NCBI GenBank assembly: GCA_028708075.1
Contig: JAQVZS010000002.1
Coordinates: forward strand, 1-64,000
Reading direction: 5' to 3'
Origin: Massilibacteroides sp.
GTDB lineage: Bacteria; Bacteroidota; Bacteroidia; Bacteroidales; Tannerellaceae
DNA length: 64,000 nt
Both the position numbers and the translations under genes were made by a program. The notes under the pieces were generated by a model. It saw nothing but the letters and a program-made list of their open reading frames with translations. It searched no databases and had not been told where the DNA came from. Positions 1-9,282 of the stretch are shown in pieces (within the stretch, counting starts at the first letter, position 1; every line of letters begins with the position of its first letter).

Positions 1-25
1 AAGAATTTAAATACGGCAAACTCGT

Positions 26-91
26 AACGACTTGAACAAACTTTAAACGAGTTCCGCCAACTTTAGACGACTTTGTTAAAATTGGCGGAAC
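26..91. repeat. Degenerate 20-bp repeats with an inverted repeat
   Basis: Units at 26-45 and 46-65 share AACGA at the start and AACTTTA at the end. A third, weaker unit follows at 66-85 (GACGACTTTG...). A perfect 11-bp inverted repeat, AGTTCCGCCAA at 50-60 and TTGGCGGAACT at 82-92, encloses a 21-nt loop. No gene is visible in these bases. They lie beyond the decayed PLD-helicase fragment, so they may mark the edge of the defence island, a recombination scar or a factor-independent stop. The function is unknown. Confidence 0.45.
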
Positions 92-189
92 TTGTAGTAT
101 ATGATATGTACTTTACCAGAGGCTTACCCTTGAAATAGCAGTCGAATGGATTTTGATAACTCTTTATCAAAGAGTCACGAAGAGAGATT

Positions 190-431
190 TTTCAAGAGGT
201 AATGTGGAATGTAAAATTGTCGTGAATCTTTCTTTAGGTTTTCTTTTCTTCAATAAAAGTGGAAGAACTGAATATAAACAGCAATTCTTCTATCTAATTC
301 AGTTCCTTTTTTAAAGTTTCGTATACGTATATAGAGAAAGAAGCCCCTGCGATATGCAAGCGGCTGCCTTTCCTGATAGTTTGCTTTAAATCATCGACCA
401 AGCGACTATTTACATTGTCTATCAACTTCAT
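190..431 (-). pseudogene. Decayed N-terminus of a PLD-helicase (helicase-related) gene
   Basis: An ATG at 431, one base after the res stop, opens a 45-codon frame ending in TAG at 294-296. The peptide starts MKLIDNVNSRLVDDLKQ and includes IAGASFSIYVYETLKKEL. This resembles, from memory, the start of Bacteroidetes helicases with an N-terminal phospholipase-D-like domain, which often sit in restriction islands. Reading through the TAG in the same frame gives IEELLFIFSSSTFIEEKK, which also fits the family; further in-frame stops follow and homology is then lost. I infer that a full-length gene was once the last member of the operon and has been truncated by stops and deletion. The left boundary is approximate. 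A short expressed peptide cannot be excluded. Confidence 0.55.
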
Positions 432-432
432 T

Positions 433-3400
433 CTATTTTAATTGTACCAAATCCATTAATTTATCGTAGTTATCGACTACATCATACCTCACTTCATTAT
501 TGTTGATTTCCACAAAATGCACCCGGGCGCAATGTGTTTTCAAATTTTCGGTTCCACGCAACTCTATAGAAGAGTTCGAGCCTTTTGTCTCTGCGACAAA
601 GTAGATATACCGAACCTTTTCTTTATCAAAGACAATTGCCCAGTCGGGACTATAACGTCCTACAGGTGTAGTTATATAAAAGCTTTTTGGTAATTTGGCA
701 TATACAACCACTTCGACTGCCTGATCCAATGCCTTGGCAAATTCTGTTTCTATTCGTGAATCAGAAGTCAGGTAGTCATAAATATGCTTTTTAAGATTGA
801 TAGCATTACGAAGGGCTGTGTTGTCATTAGTGAACACTGTTTTTGCATCGTATTCTTCTTCAATCTTGTGGTAAACGATATTATTGATAATCAAACTGGC
901 CTTTGCTTCATTGATAATCTTACTACATTTGGCAATAAACTCTTCGGGATTCTTGCGCAGCAGATAAAACTTATCTTCCCGTATCTTTTGTAAAATATTA
1001 ACAATTGTACGGCGAGTAAGATTTGTCAGGTTCTCTATTTCTCCGACAATGTCATATACAGTGTTATAGTAGGGATTGCTTTTTAATCTGAAACGTTCTT
1101 GTTCAGATTGTGTAAAATGTGTTCCGCGATCCAAATCTTCTTTCGAACCATCTTCTTTTTGTTCCCCGGTCTTTACTTCATAAGCCATATCGGCAATGTG
1201 CAAATCTCTATTTATGAGCAATGCGCTCTCAGATATGAGCTTTGGCGTATCGAAATAAACTTCATAAATTGTTTTCAAGCTAATTTTCTTCCATAACTCC
1301 TGAAACTCCTTCTTCTTAAAGTTAGCATTTGTACGAAGCATAATCGTTGCTCGTTCGTTTTCAGGCTTAAATGCTGTTTCAGTATATATAGATTTCAGAA
1401 GATTGGCTATAGAATCCCGATAAGGCTCTAAATTTTCCGGTAAAGGCATTGTTCCCTTCTCTATATGTTCTTTTCCTTCTTCTGTAATCTTATCTTCTTC
1501 GTCAATAATATCTGTTTTGTAGAGAAGCTTGTTTAATTTCTTAGCATCATCGGATGTAAGGCGATATTTTTCTCCTTTTTTATTCTCCACTATTTTATTT
1601 ATAAAGAATTCCACTTCGGCTTTCCGCGGACGTTCTTTCAATGTAGAAGTGATTTCGCTTTGTAATCCTTTCGCAAAGGCTTCATAACTCTCAGACGCGA
1701 TGACTGTCAGTTTATTTATTTCATGCACTTGGTCGCCAATCATTTCATAATCCAGGCGAACACCGTCCTGATTAACACACAAACGCATACCACGCCCAAC
1801 TTCTTGCCTGCGACGAATTTCACTACTGCCTTCGGGATTCTTGAGCGTACATATCTGGAATACATTCGGGTTATCCCAGCCTTCTTTCAACGCAGAGTGA
1901 GAAAAGATAAAACGGGTTGGTTCTTCAAAACTCAATAGCCGCTCTTTATCTTTCATAATCAAGTCGTATGCCGAAACATCATCCGATTCTTCGGTGTTCT
2001 TTTTCAACGAAGGGTCAACCATCCGCTTTTTCTTTTTGTCAATAGCGAAATAGCCGTCGTGGATACGATGCGCATCATCCCTCTCCAAATAATTGAAATA
2101 ACTTGGAAAGTAACCTTTGTGCACTTTGCTAATGTCGGTTTCTTTCAGGTATTCGTTATACTCTTGTTGAAAAAGATCGAGAAAATCATTTTTTGCATTG
2201 TTGTATTCTTCTTCGAATATTTTTGCATACTCGCCCAATCCCTCTTCTCCGTTTTCGTCATAGATACGGTACTTATCTACTGAATCAATAAAGAAAAGCG
2301 TCAACACTTTAATGCTTTTGTCAAAAAGTTGTTTCTCTTTCTTCAAGTGCGACAGAATTGTTTCCCGAATTTGAACACGCCGGAAAGTACTTTCTTCCTG
2401 GTCATTCAGAATATCCCCGGGATAAATATCTTTTCCGCTGACAACGATTTTATTCTGTGCCCCGTTGATTTCTTCAATCATCAGGTTACGATAGGCAGGC
2501 ATTTCTCCGGAACGTTCATACAAACTTTCTCCTTGTTCCAATTTTTTCCGAAGACGTTTTACTCCTTGCGTACTTCGTTGCTCAAATTCAATTAGAGCTA
2601 CAGGCGGTTTGGACGAACTTAATATTATTTGTTCCAGATAAAGATAACCGCTTGTCCCGGTAGATCCCTTTAGGTTAATACCTTTTACTTGTATCTTCTT
2701 TACAAGACGTTTGTTGTAAGCATCCAGCGCATCAAGACGATATACTTTGTTATATTCTACCTTGTGAGTCGCCGAATAACGTAACGTAAACAATGGTTTA
2801 AAATCCTGCATGCTTTCCAGTGTCTTTTTGCCATCTACAGATTGAGGTTCATCAATAATCAGTATCGGATTCGTTTGCGAAATAATCTCAATCGGTTTTC
2901 TTGTTCCGAATTGGTCGAGTTCCTGATAGATACGGCGGGCATCCGCTCCACGGGCGTTAAACGCCTGTGTGTTGATAATCATCACGCTAATCCGGTTGTC
3001 GGAAGCGAAATTCTCTATATCCTGCGGACTGCTTGAATTGTAGATAAACGGAGCAATCTTGTGTCCATATAATTCCTGAAAGTGGTCTTGTGTTACTTGA
3101 AACGATTTATACACACCTTCACGGATGGCGATACTCGGAACAATCACAATGTATTTACTCCAACCGTATTTTTTGTGCAGCTCATACATGGTACGGATAT
3201 AGGTATAAGTTTTACCCGTACCGGTTTCCATTTCAATGGTCAGGTTGTAGCCTGAGTGTATGCCTTCCGGACGTTCGATATACTGACTTTCGTGTATCTC
3301 ATTCTTGTTTTGGTTTTTCTTTATATTATCCAAGACAAGCGATTCCGGTATTTGTATCGGACTGTTGCGATAGCCAATATCTTCGTATATATCTTTTTCA

Positions 3401-3564
3401 AATAGTTCGTTTGCGCCAATCGCAGCCTGCTTTGCTTTACGAATAATCTCTTTGCTCCGTACAAGCGTAAAGCGATTGGTCTTCAAAGGTTGTCCTTCAA
3501 AACAATCCACTACGGCTTTGACGGCATCTATCTGGAATTGCTGCTCTTTGAATTGTAATTTCAT
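433..3564 (-). CDS. Type III restriction enzyme Res subunit (helicase-nuclease)
   Basis: This 1043-residue protein is the ATP-dependent translocase and endonuclease of a type III restriction system. It has superfamily 2 helicase motifs: Walker A METGTGKTY at 112-120, motif II DEPQ at 238-241, EGWDNPN at 561-567 and motif VI RRRQEVGRGMR at 584-594. The C-terminus has a PD-(D/E)xK nuclease arrangement, YSPDWAIV with Asp974 and ETK with Glu992 and Lys994. Length and order fit Res proteins, which work with a Mod subunit to cut DNA near unmethylated sites. Its mod partner is not adjacent: two accessory genes lie between. The start is 4 bases after the preceding stop, consistent with one operon. 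All key motifs are present, so it is probably active. Confidence 0.93.
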   Translation of the reverse strand: MKLQFKEQQFQIDAVKAVVDCFEGQPLKTNRFTLVRSKEIIRKAKQAAIGANELFEKDIYEDIGYRNSPIQIPESLVLDNIKKNQNKNEIHESQYIERPEGIHSGYNLTIEMETGTGKTYTYIRTMYELHKKYGWSKYIVIVPSIAIREGVYKSFQVTQDHFQELYGHKIAPFIYNSSSPQDIENFASDNRISVMIINTQAFNARGADARRIYQELDQFGTRKPIEIISQTNPILIIDEPQSVDGKKTLESMQDFKPLFTLRYSATHKVEYNKVYRLDALDAYNKRLVKKIQVKGINLKGSTGTSGYLYLEQIILSSSKPPVALIEFEQRSTQGVKRLRKKLEQGESLYERSGEMPAYRNLMIEEINGAQNKIVVSGKDIYPGDILNDQEESTFRRVQIRETILSHLKKEKQLFDKSIKVLTLFFIDSVDKYRIYDENGEEGLGEYAKIFEEEYNNAKNDFLDLFQQEYNEYLKETDISKVHKGYFPSYFNYLERDDAHRIHDGYFAIDKKKKRMVDPSLKKNTEESDDVSAYDLIMKDKERLLSFEEPTRFIFSHSALKEGWDNPNVFQICTLKNPEGSSEIRRRQEVGRGMRLCVNQDGVRLDYEMIGDQVHEINKLTVIASESYEAFAKGLQSEITSTLKERPRKAEVEFFINKIVENKKGEKYRLTSDDAKKLNKLLYKTDIIDEEDKITEEGKEHIEKGTMPLPENLEPYRDSIANLLKSIYTETAFKPENERATIMLRTNANFKKKEFQELWKKISLKTIYEVYFDTPKLISESALLINRDLHIADMAYEVKTGEQKEDGSKEDLDRGTHFTQSEQERFRLKSNPYYNTVYDIVGEIENLTNLTRRTIVNILQKIREDKFYLLRKNPEEFIAKCSKIINEAKASLIINNIVYHKIEEEYDAKTVFTNDNTALRNAINLKKHIYDYLTSDSRIETEFAKALDQAVEVVVYAKLPKSFYITTPVGRYSPDWAIVFDKEKVRYIYFVAETKGSNSSIELRGTENLKTHCARVHFVEINNNEVRYDVVDNYDKLMDLVQLK

Positions 3565-3568
3565 TATA

Positions 3569-4741
3569 TCATGCTTGTTGGGCTCGAGGGATTTTTACGA
3601 TAAATTGCTCTCCAGCTATATCATTGATCAATTCAATATCGGGCTGTTGGGCTACTGCTCTTTTGATACCGGAACCTAAGCCACTATATGGCATCGTGTG
3701 AGAAGAAAACATCGCTATCTGATTATTACGTATTACTGTATTACCATATTTAATATCATCTATTGTTAAGCTATTAGGGAGTTTCCCCGGACTAACAATT
3801 TCTACTCTATTGTCAAATATTATTATTTTTATCGGTGCATTTTTAAAGTAGTCACGGTGTATCAAGGCATTTTGCAACAACTCAGTCAAAACAATCTCCG
3901 ATATTTCCAAAATACCGACAGAATTAAATTCCTGTCTTTGTTGTGTGTGATGTAGATTACTTCGTAAGAAGTTCATGCTTTGCTTAAACAATTCTGGAAT
4001 AGTTCCTTTTAAATCTTCGGGCTTGTTTCTATAGGAGTTACCTGCAATATCATTTCCAAAAAATGAAACGATTTTTATCGTAAACGCAGGCTTTATGTTT
4101 TGCGGGTCTTTGCCGAAGAATAATAAACCGGCAAGAGAAACTTTATCATTTCGCAAAACTCGTTTTGCTCTTAACGCCTCTTCATAAGTCAATCCTTTTT
4201 CCTGATAGGAGACTTTAAATTCTTTTTTGAAATAATCAGCAAACAATCTTTCATCTATATCGTCAATGGTCGTATCGTATACCTCCATTTCATCTGCAAA
4301 TAAATTACTGCTTTGTTGGAAAAGCCGCATTATTTCAGAGTTGTCAATTAATTTTCTCTTATCAGAACCTTGTTTTACCCATATCGTACCACTATTATCT
4401 TTATATGGTTTATTTACACCTTCATCGACATAAACCACTAAAATCTTATTTTCTCCTGTTTCAGAAGTGATTTTTACTACTTCTGTTGAAATGAAAATCT
4501 GAGGTTTTATCTTGTCGTTGGCAATATTGGCCAGTCGGTTGTTATAGGATTGTAATTGTTCATAAGTAAGCCCCATGACTTCCCCTGTTTTATCTTTTAC
4601 ACCCACAAGAATAACACCTCCTTTTGAGTTTGACATAGCTATCATTTCAGCTGCAAATTTATCATCATCCATTTCTTGTTTAAACTGAACCTTGCTGGTC
4701 TCGCCGGAACTTATTATATCTAATAATTCTATTGCATTCAT
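3569..4741 (-). CDS. AlbA_2 (Schlafen-like) and GHKL ATP-binding domain protein
   Basis: The protein has 390 residues from the chosen ATG at 4741. That ATG overlaps the trlF stop as ATGA, which suggests translational coupling; an alternative start six codons upstream would overlap further. Residues about 10-120 form an AlbA_2/Schlafen-type domain (ETSKVQFKQ, NSKGGVILVGVKD). The C-terminal half has a GHKL-like ATP-binding region (ELLQNALIHRDY, then FDNRVEIVSPGKLP). Such proteins are often annotated as putative transcriptional regulators or RNA-binding ATPases, and AlbA_2 domains recur in defence loci. The position between trlF and res suggests an effector or regulatory role in the restriction island; that role is inferred. 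It looks AT-richer than res. Confidence 0.82.
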   Translation of the reverse strand: MNAIELLDIISSGETSKVQFKQEMDDDKFAAEMIAMSNSKGGVILVGVKDKTGEVMGLTYEQLQSYNNRLANIANDKIKPQIFISTEVVKITSETGENKILVVYVDEGVNKPYKDNSGTIWVKQGSDKRKLIDNSEIMRLFQQSSNLFADEMEVYDTTIDDIDERLFADYFKKEFKVSYQEKGLTYEEALRAKRVLRNDKVSLAGLLFFGKDPQNIKPAFTIKIVSFFGNDIAGNSYRNKPEDLKGTIPELFKQSMNFLRSNLHHTQQRQEFNSVGILEISEIVLTELLQNALIHRDYFKNAPIKIIIFDNRVEIVSPGKLPNSLTIDDIKYGNTVIRNNQIAMFSSHTMPYSGLGSGIKRAVAQQPDIELINDIAGEQFIVKIPRAQQA

Positions 4742-7341
4742 CGTTTTCCGTCCTCCCAAATTTTATATATATTTTTCCTTATATCAAAAGCCTCTTGTCC
4801 GCCTTCCATAATCCGAATTATTTTTTCTTGAATATTCTGGCAATCAATACTTCCGCTTTCTATCTTAATTTCACTATCGGGCACATATTGGCAGGCGACT
4901 AACATTTCACTATCGCCTAATACCGGAATGTTAGCGTTATGAGTCGCAAATATAAACTGCATTTGCCCCTTCAATCGTTTTATTTCACGAATAACATCCT
5001 CGTAAATGGTTTGATTGTCCAAATCATCTTCCGGCTGATCTATAATCAATATGTCATTTTCCTTTTGAGACAAAAGGAACAATATTAGAGCAGAGGCGCG
5101 TTGTCCTAATGAATGTTTTTCCAATGGCTTTCCATCGAAGTTTATGACTATCTGATTAGGCACTTTGTAAGTCAGTAAGTCGTATCGATTAGCCTCAAAT
5201 CGGGTTTTCGCTTCAATCAATTGGTTTTCGGTTAGCCTATCGGACAATTTACGAAAATCATCTTTTCGCATATCAACAAAATCGGCATAGTCATTGCTGA
5301 TTGAAATATAAGTTGCTTCATTTATGCGTGAACCTCTAAAAACCTCTTGGAGTTTAGAGATAAATTTATCCTTTCTCCCCTTATAATTGACCTCAATAAA
5401 TAGTTTGCCGCCTATTTCGTTTATCCTGCTTACTTCAACTTTCAATAGATTAAATTTCTCGTACCATAATTTATCCAATGTGTTTACAGCCTCATTTAGC
5501 AAGTGTTCTGCCTCAATCCTCTTACCTTCCGATTTCTCAATTTCAATAAGTTTAAGCTTCGAGGTTTCAAGCTCTCTATTTATCTTAATAAAGTCATCCG
5601 GATTAAGTTCCGGTATGTTTATCTCTCGTTTAATTCGCGCAAACTCTTCTTTTAATTCTTCCTTCTTTGCTTTAAGTTTATCTATAACAGCCGTAAATTC
5701 AATCGCAATTTTCTGAGCATCCGAATAGGTCGCTTTTACTTGCTCTAATGTAGTCTTTAATTTAAGAATTAAAGATTTCGCTTCTTCAAATATTTCCGGA
5801 TTTGTTTTAGATTCAAGTTCTTTATTAAGAGTATATTCATTATTTTGAATGATTGCCTGAAAATCATTCAGATAATTATCTATTCCTCCTTTGAAGTTTA
5901 GCAAACGATTAATATCTGATTCAAATGAGGTTTGCAATTGCAACTTTTCCGCGATTCCTTTCTCTTTGAATAAATTGAGTTTATGTTCTGCATTTGCTTT
6001 TGCTATTTCAGTTTCTTTTTTCAATTGAGACAGATTCCCAAATCCCTTAAGTTCATTTATGATTCGTTGAATTTCTGTTTTTTGATTTCCAATCCTTGTT
6101 TGTATATCATTGAACTTGCTTCCTACAAGTTTATTGACTAGATCATTCTCAAAATCAGCATTCTTGCTCGATAAGTCTTTTTGTCCAAAATAGATGGGTT
6201 GCTGAAGAATGGCATCTAAGGTAATCCCTTGTTGCAATATGTTATCTTTGTAAATATCTTCTTTTTGACCGTATATGCGTTCTACCTTGTAAATTACCCC
6301 ATGTCTATCTACTACTTCAACGATTGCCTTTCCTCCACTCTTTAATACGTGTTTAATTAAATCGTCTTTGTAATCCTTATCGGCAGCTTGCGAGCCAAAA
6401 GGAATATTCAGCGCATACCTCACAATTTCGAGGATAGATGATTTGCCACTTCCTCTTATCCCAATCAAATTATTTAATTCGGGAGAAAAATAGAGATGCT
6501 TTCCGCCTAACAATCCGCCTTGGAAAGTAATTGATTTTATATATGAATTCTCAGATTCATGATTACTGCTTTCAGAACAACGATTTTTCGAGTCTATCAA
6601 GGCGAATTTTATTGCTTCGAAATTGAAATCTCCAATTTTCATAAAACAAGCTTCACCTTTCCCTATGTCGTTAATCGATTTAGGATCGCTCCCTTCCACA
6701 AAGCATGGAACTTTATTATTTAACCAAGTATTCAGATTGTTTTTCAAATCATTGGTTCTCATTTTCTGAAATCCAATTACCGATTTCCGGAATAAGGGAT
6801 CATTCCCTAAGTCAATAATTCGTCCTCCGTCAAACTCCTTTAATAAGCCGCTATTCTGTTCTACGTGAGCCATTATAATAAAAAAGCCTTTGTCCATTTT
6901 ATCCAATTGCAATAAAGTTTCCTTCAAGCTATGATTAGACCGACCGTTTTCATTTTCATAATTATGCCTGCCAGCAAAACAGGTCGTAATGAATTGATTA
7001 ATATAATCATTGCCGTCTGCAAGCCAATGATTTGGGTCGAAAACGACTAATGTATGAACACCGTTAGCGCCATCGTTAACAGACAGTTCAACTCCCGGAA
7101 GAATATAAACACCTTCCTTGCGCGCTTTTTTGGCAATAGCTTTATATTCGCCTGAATCAAATTTATTGTGATTGGTAATAACTCCAACTCGAATATCCTG
7201 TTCTACAAGTTTATCGACATAAGCGTTTACAAACTCGTTTTCTTCTCCGGTGTATGTAAATTCTTTGTCTGCTTTCGTGTGCAAATGGAAGTCTGCACGC
7301 AACCAAGTAGTGCCGTTTTGGAATAATGTACTTGTATCCAT
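4738..7341 (-). CDS. TrlF-type protein: PHP domain fused to an SMC-like ATPase
   Basis: This 867-residue protein starts with a PHP phosphoesterase-like domain: HLH at 19-21, TNHNKFD near 57-62, GVELS at 83-87, AHVEQNSG near 158-165 and GSDPK at 217-221. It continues as an SMC/RecN-like ATPase. Walker A GIRGSGKSS is at 294-302, followed by a long charged helical stretch (about 400-600, likely coiled coil), a signature-like LGQRAS, and Walker B LIIDQPEDD at 765-773. The domain order matches proteins annotated as TrlF-family AAA-like ATPases. The PHP domain probably hydrolyses a nucleotide or nucleic acid under control of the ATPase, which may sense DNA ends. The last PHP motif reads SDPK where classic PHP enzymes have SDxH; this may be normal for the family. 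It starts 11 bases after mod. Confidence 0.85.
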   Translation of the reverse strand: MDTSTLFQNGTTWLRADFHLHTKADKEFTYTGEENEFVNAYVDKLVEQDIRVGVITNHNKFDSGEYKAIAKKARKEGVYILPGVELSVNDGANGVHTLVVFDPNHWLADGNDYINQFITTCFAGRHNYENENGRSNHSLKETLLQLDKMDKGFFIIMAHVEQNSGLLKEFDGGRIIDLGNDPLFRKSVIGFQKMRTNDLKNNLNTWLNNKVPCFVEGSDPKSINDIGKGEACFMKIGDFNFEAIKFALIDSKNRCSESSNHESENSYIKSITFQGGLLGGKHLYFSPELNNLIGIRGSGKSSILEIVRYALNIPFGSQAADKDYKDDLIKHVLKSGGKAIVEVVDRHGVIYKVERIYGQKEDIYKDNILQQGITLDAILQQPIYFGQKDLSSKNADFENDLVNKLVGSKFNDIQTRIGNQKTEIQRIINELKGFGNLSQLKKETEIAKANAEHKLNLFKEKGIAEKLQLQTSFESDINRLLNFKGGIDNYLNDFQAIIQNNEYTLNKELESKTNPEIFEEAKSLILKLKTTLEQVKATYSDAQKIAIEFTAVIDKLKAKKEELKEEFARIKREINIPELNPDDFIKINRELETSKLKLIEIEKSEGKRIEAEHLLNEAVNTLDKLWYEKFNLLKVEVSRINEIGGKLFIEVNYKGRKDKFISKLQEVFRGSRINEATYISISNDYADFVDMRKDDFRKLSDRLTENQLIEAKTRFEANRYDLLTYKVPNQIVINFDGKPLEKHSLGQRASALILFLLSQKENDILIIDQPEDDLDNQTIYEDVIREIKRLKGQMQFIFATHNANIPVLGDSEMLVACQYVPDSEIKIESGSIDCQNIQEKIIRIMEGGQEAFDIRKNIYKIWEDGKR

Positions 7342-7352
7342 AATTTTACTTT

Positions 7353-9269
7353 TTAAATCACTTTCATTTCCGTTTCCGGGCTTAACTGTTTCAACAACTG
7401 CTGTACATTGATTTTTGCCGTATCACTGGCAAAGCCATTATCGCGAAAAACAAGACGCATTGGTTTTTCTTTCGCTATTTCTTTGGCGAAAGCTTCATCT
7501 ATGCCTTTGTCAAAGCAAGCAAAGAGTGAATCCTGTGCAACTTTAAATACCAGCTTGCCATTTATTGTAGCTTGTTCAATCTTGTACGAAAGCGGAAGCC
7601 CCCAATCGAGCATCACCTGTGCCAGCAAGTCATCCGGCGTGCGGTCGGGTTTGATATTGTCATCAAATAGATCAAGTGTTTCCTGTTTATAATCTTGCGG
7701 ACGATAATACACATCCTGCATATTGCTGTCGGCTAAGCGATAAACACGGAAACCGTAGTCTTGCGTATCTTCAAAATCGGCAAACATGCCTTCTTTTTCG
7801 GCTTTGGCACGCTTTTCTTCTTTTATTTTATTGGCCGCACGGCGAATACGTTCTTTGCCTATATCACAGATGTTTTTGTATCCGGCTTTGTAGGCTTCGC
7901 TGTTTTCATCGGTGGTTTCGGGAAGTTGTACCATGATGTATTTTCGGCTGCCTCCGTCTTCAGCGTTTAGTTGCATCACTGCATGGGCTGTGGTGGCGGA
8001 ACCGGAAAAGAAATCGAGAATAATTGAATCTTGTTGAGTATTAGCAAGTGTAAGCAAACGACGAAGCAAACGTACTGGTTTAGGACCATCAAAAGCTCCA
8101 GCTTCAAGTAAAGCCGTGACTTCTTTTGCTCCTTCTTGGCTATGTCCAACATCTTTATAAAACATAATTGAAGTTGGAGCCATTCCATCAAATTTCAATT
8201 CAGTTAAGAATCTTTTTATGGAAGGGACACTATTTCCCTCTATACCAAACCATATCCTATTATCTTGGAGTCTCTCCAAAAAAGCTTTTTTGGAGAGACT
8301 CCAACAGCGTCCTGTTGGAGGCTCAATTATACGCCCAGAGGGCGTCGTAATTTGATAATCACATTCCGAGTTGTACGTTTTAACGGACATATCGCTCGCT
8401 TTCCAGACCCCACGAGGATCGTTGTCCGGATTTGAATAACGCGCATTCGCTTCTTCAGTGCGAGAAAGACGTCCTATTTGGAAGTTCTCTATAGACTTAG
8501 TGTACATCAATACATAATCATGACTATTAGATATGTATTTAGCATCATTTTTGGGTGCATAAGCTCTTTCCCATACAAGTTCTCCCACAAAATTACTTTC
8601 TCCGAACACTTCATCACAAATTTTCCTCAAATTATGGACTTCATTATCATCAATCGAAATAAAAATCACTCCATCCTCAGTCAATAGATTCCTTGCCAAC
8701 TTCAACCGTGGATACATCATGCTTAACCAATCGGAATGATAACGCCCCGAAGCTTCCGGATTGGCAACCAACCGGCGATTGTATTCGTCAATCTGCCCAC
8801 TTTCAAACAATTCTTCTTCTTTATCTCCGGTAAAATTATCCTTATACACAAAGTCATTTCCTGTATTGTAGGGTGGGTCAATGTATATCATCTTGATTTT
8901 ACCGAAGTAGCTTTCCTGCAAAATTTTCAGAACTTCAAGGTTGTCACCCTCTATGTAGAGATTTTCCGTATTGTCAAAATCGACCGAATCTTGCCGTATC
9001 GGACGGAGTGTTTTTGTTGTCGGCAGGTTTGCGGTAACAACAGCTTCACGTTTTCCCGGCCACTCCAAACGGTAGCGTTCGCGGTTACCTTCAATGACCG
9101 CATGACTCAATTCCTGTTTCAGTAAGTCGAAGTCTATCACTTTTCCGTCGGCACTCTCCGTTACGCAATTCGGAAACAAAGCAGCCAGTTTCTCGAAGTT
9201 CTCGTTGACCAAGTCGGGACTTTGCAGGTCAAGTTTATCTATACTCATATCGATCTCTTCCTTTTTCAT
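7353..9269 (-). CDS. Type III DNA adenine methyltransferase Mod subunit
   Basis: The protein has 638 residues from the ATG at 9269, 13 bases after the XRE stop; an upstream start would overlap that gene. It is an N6-adenine methyltransferase of the beta class: the catalytic motif DPPYNTG at 131-137 precedes the SAM-binding motif DFFSGSAT at 419-426, with the target-recognition region between. It supplies site recognition and protective methylation for Res. The recognition region looks AT-richer than the flanking conserved motifs, as is common where target domains are exchanged. It also contains a perfect 40-bp palindrome (8265-8304) encoding residues 322-335 (CWSLSKKAF and onward) and an adjacent 7-bp hairpin. 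The motifs are intact, so activity is expected; the target site cannot be predicted. Confidence 0.93.
   Translation of the reverse strand: MKKEEIDMSIDKLDLQSPDLVNENFEKLAALFPNCVTESADGKVIDFDLLKQELSHAVIEGNRERYRLEWPGKREAVVTANLPTTKTLRPIRQDSVDFDNTENLYIEGDNLEVLKILQESYFGKIKMIYIDPPYNTGNDFVYKDNFTGDKEEELFESGQIDEYNRRLVANPEASGRYHSDWLSMMYPRLKLARNLLTEDGVIFISIDDNEVHNLRKICDEVFGESNFVGELVWERAYAPKNDAKYISNSHDYVLMYTKSIENFQIGRLSRTEEANARYSNPDNDPRGVWKASDMSVKTYNSECDYQITTPSGRIIEPPTGRCWSLSKKAFLERLQDNRIWFGIEGNSVPSIKRFLTELKFDGMAPTSIMFYKDVGHSQEGAKEVTALLEAGAFDGPKPVRLLRRLLTLANTQQDSIILDFFSGSATTAHAVMQLNAEDGGSRKYIMVQLPETTDENSEAYKAGYKNICDIGKERIRRAANKIKEEKRAKAEKEGMFADFEDTQDYGFRVYRLADSNMQDVYYRPQDYKQETLDLFDDNIKPDRTPDDLLAQVMLDWGLPLSYKIEQATINGKLVFKVAQDSLFACFDKGIDEAFAKEIAKEKPMRLVFRDNGFASDTAKINVQQLLKQLSPETEMKVI
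8265..8304. repeat. Perfect 40-bp palindrome inside mod
   Basis: The left arm begins TTGGAGTCTCTCC and runs to 8284. The right arm 8285-8304 is its exact reverse complement, centred on AAGCTT, with no unpaired bases. The next bases out (8264 and 8305) do not pair. A second hairpin, CCAACAG/CTGTTGG with a 4-nt loop, overlaps its right edge at 8301-8318. Both lie in frame within the region coding for the methyltransferase recognition segment. Confidence 0.95.
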
Positions 9270-9282
9270 CGTATTTTCTCTA

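Noticed and set aside
3090-3446. 118-codon plus-strand frame opposite res
   Set aside because: It lies over the res helicase region including Walker A, and the peptide has no family features.
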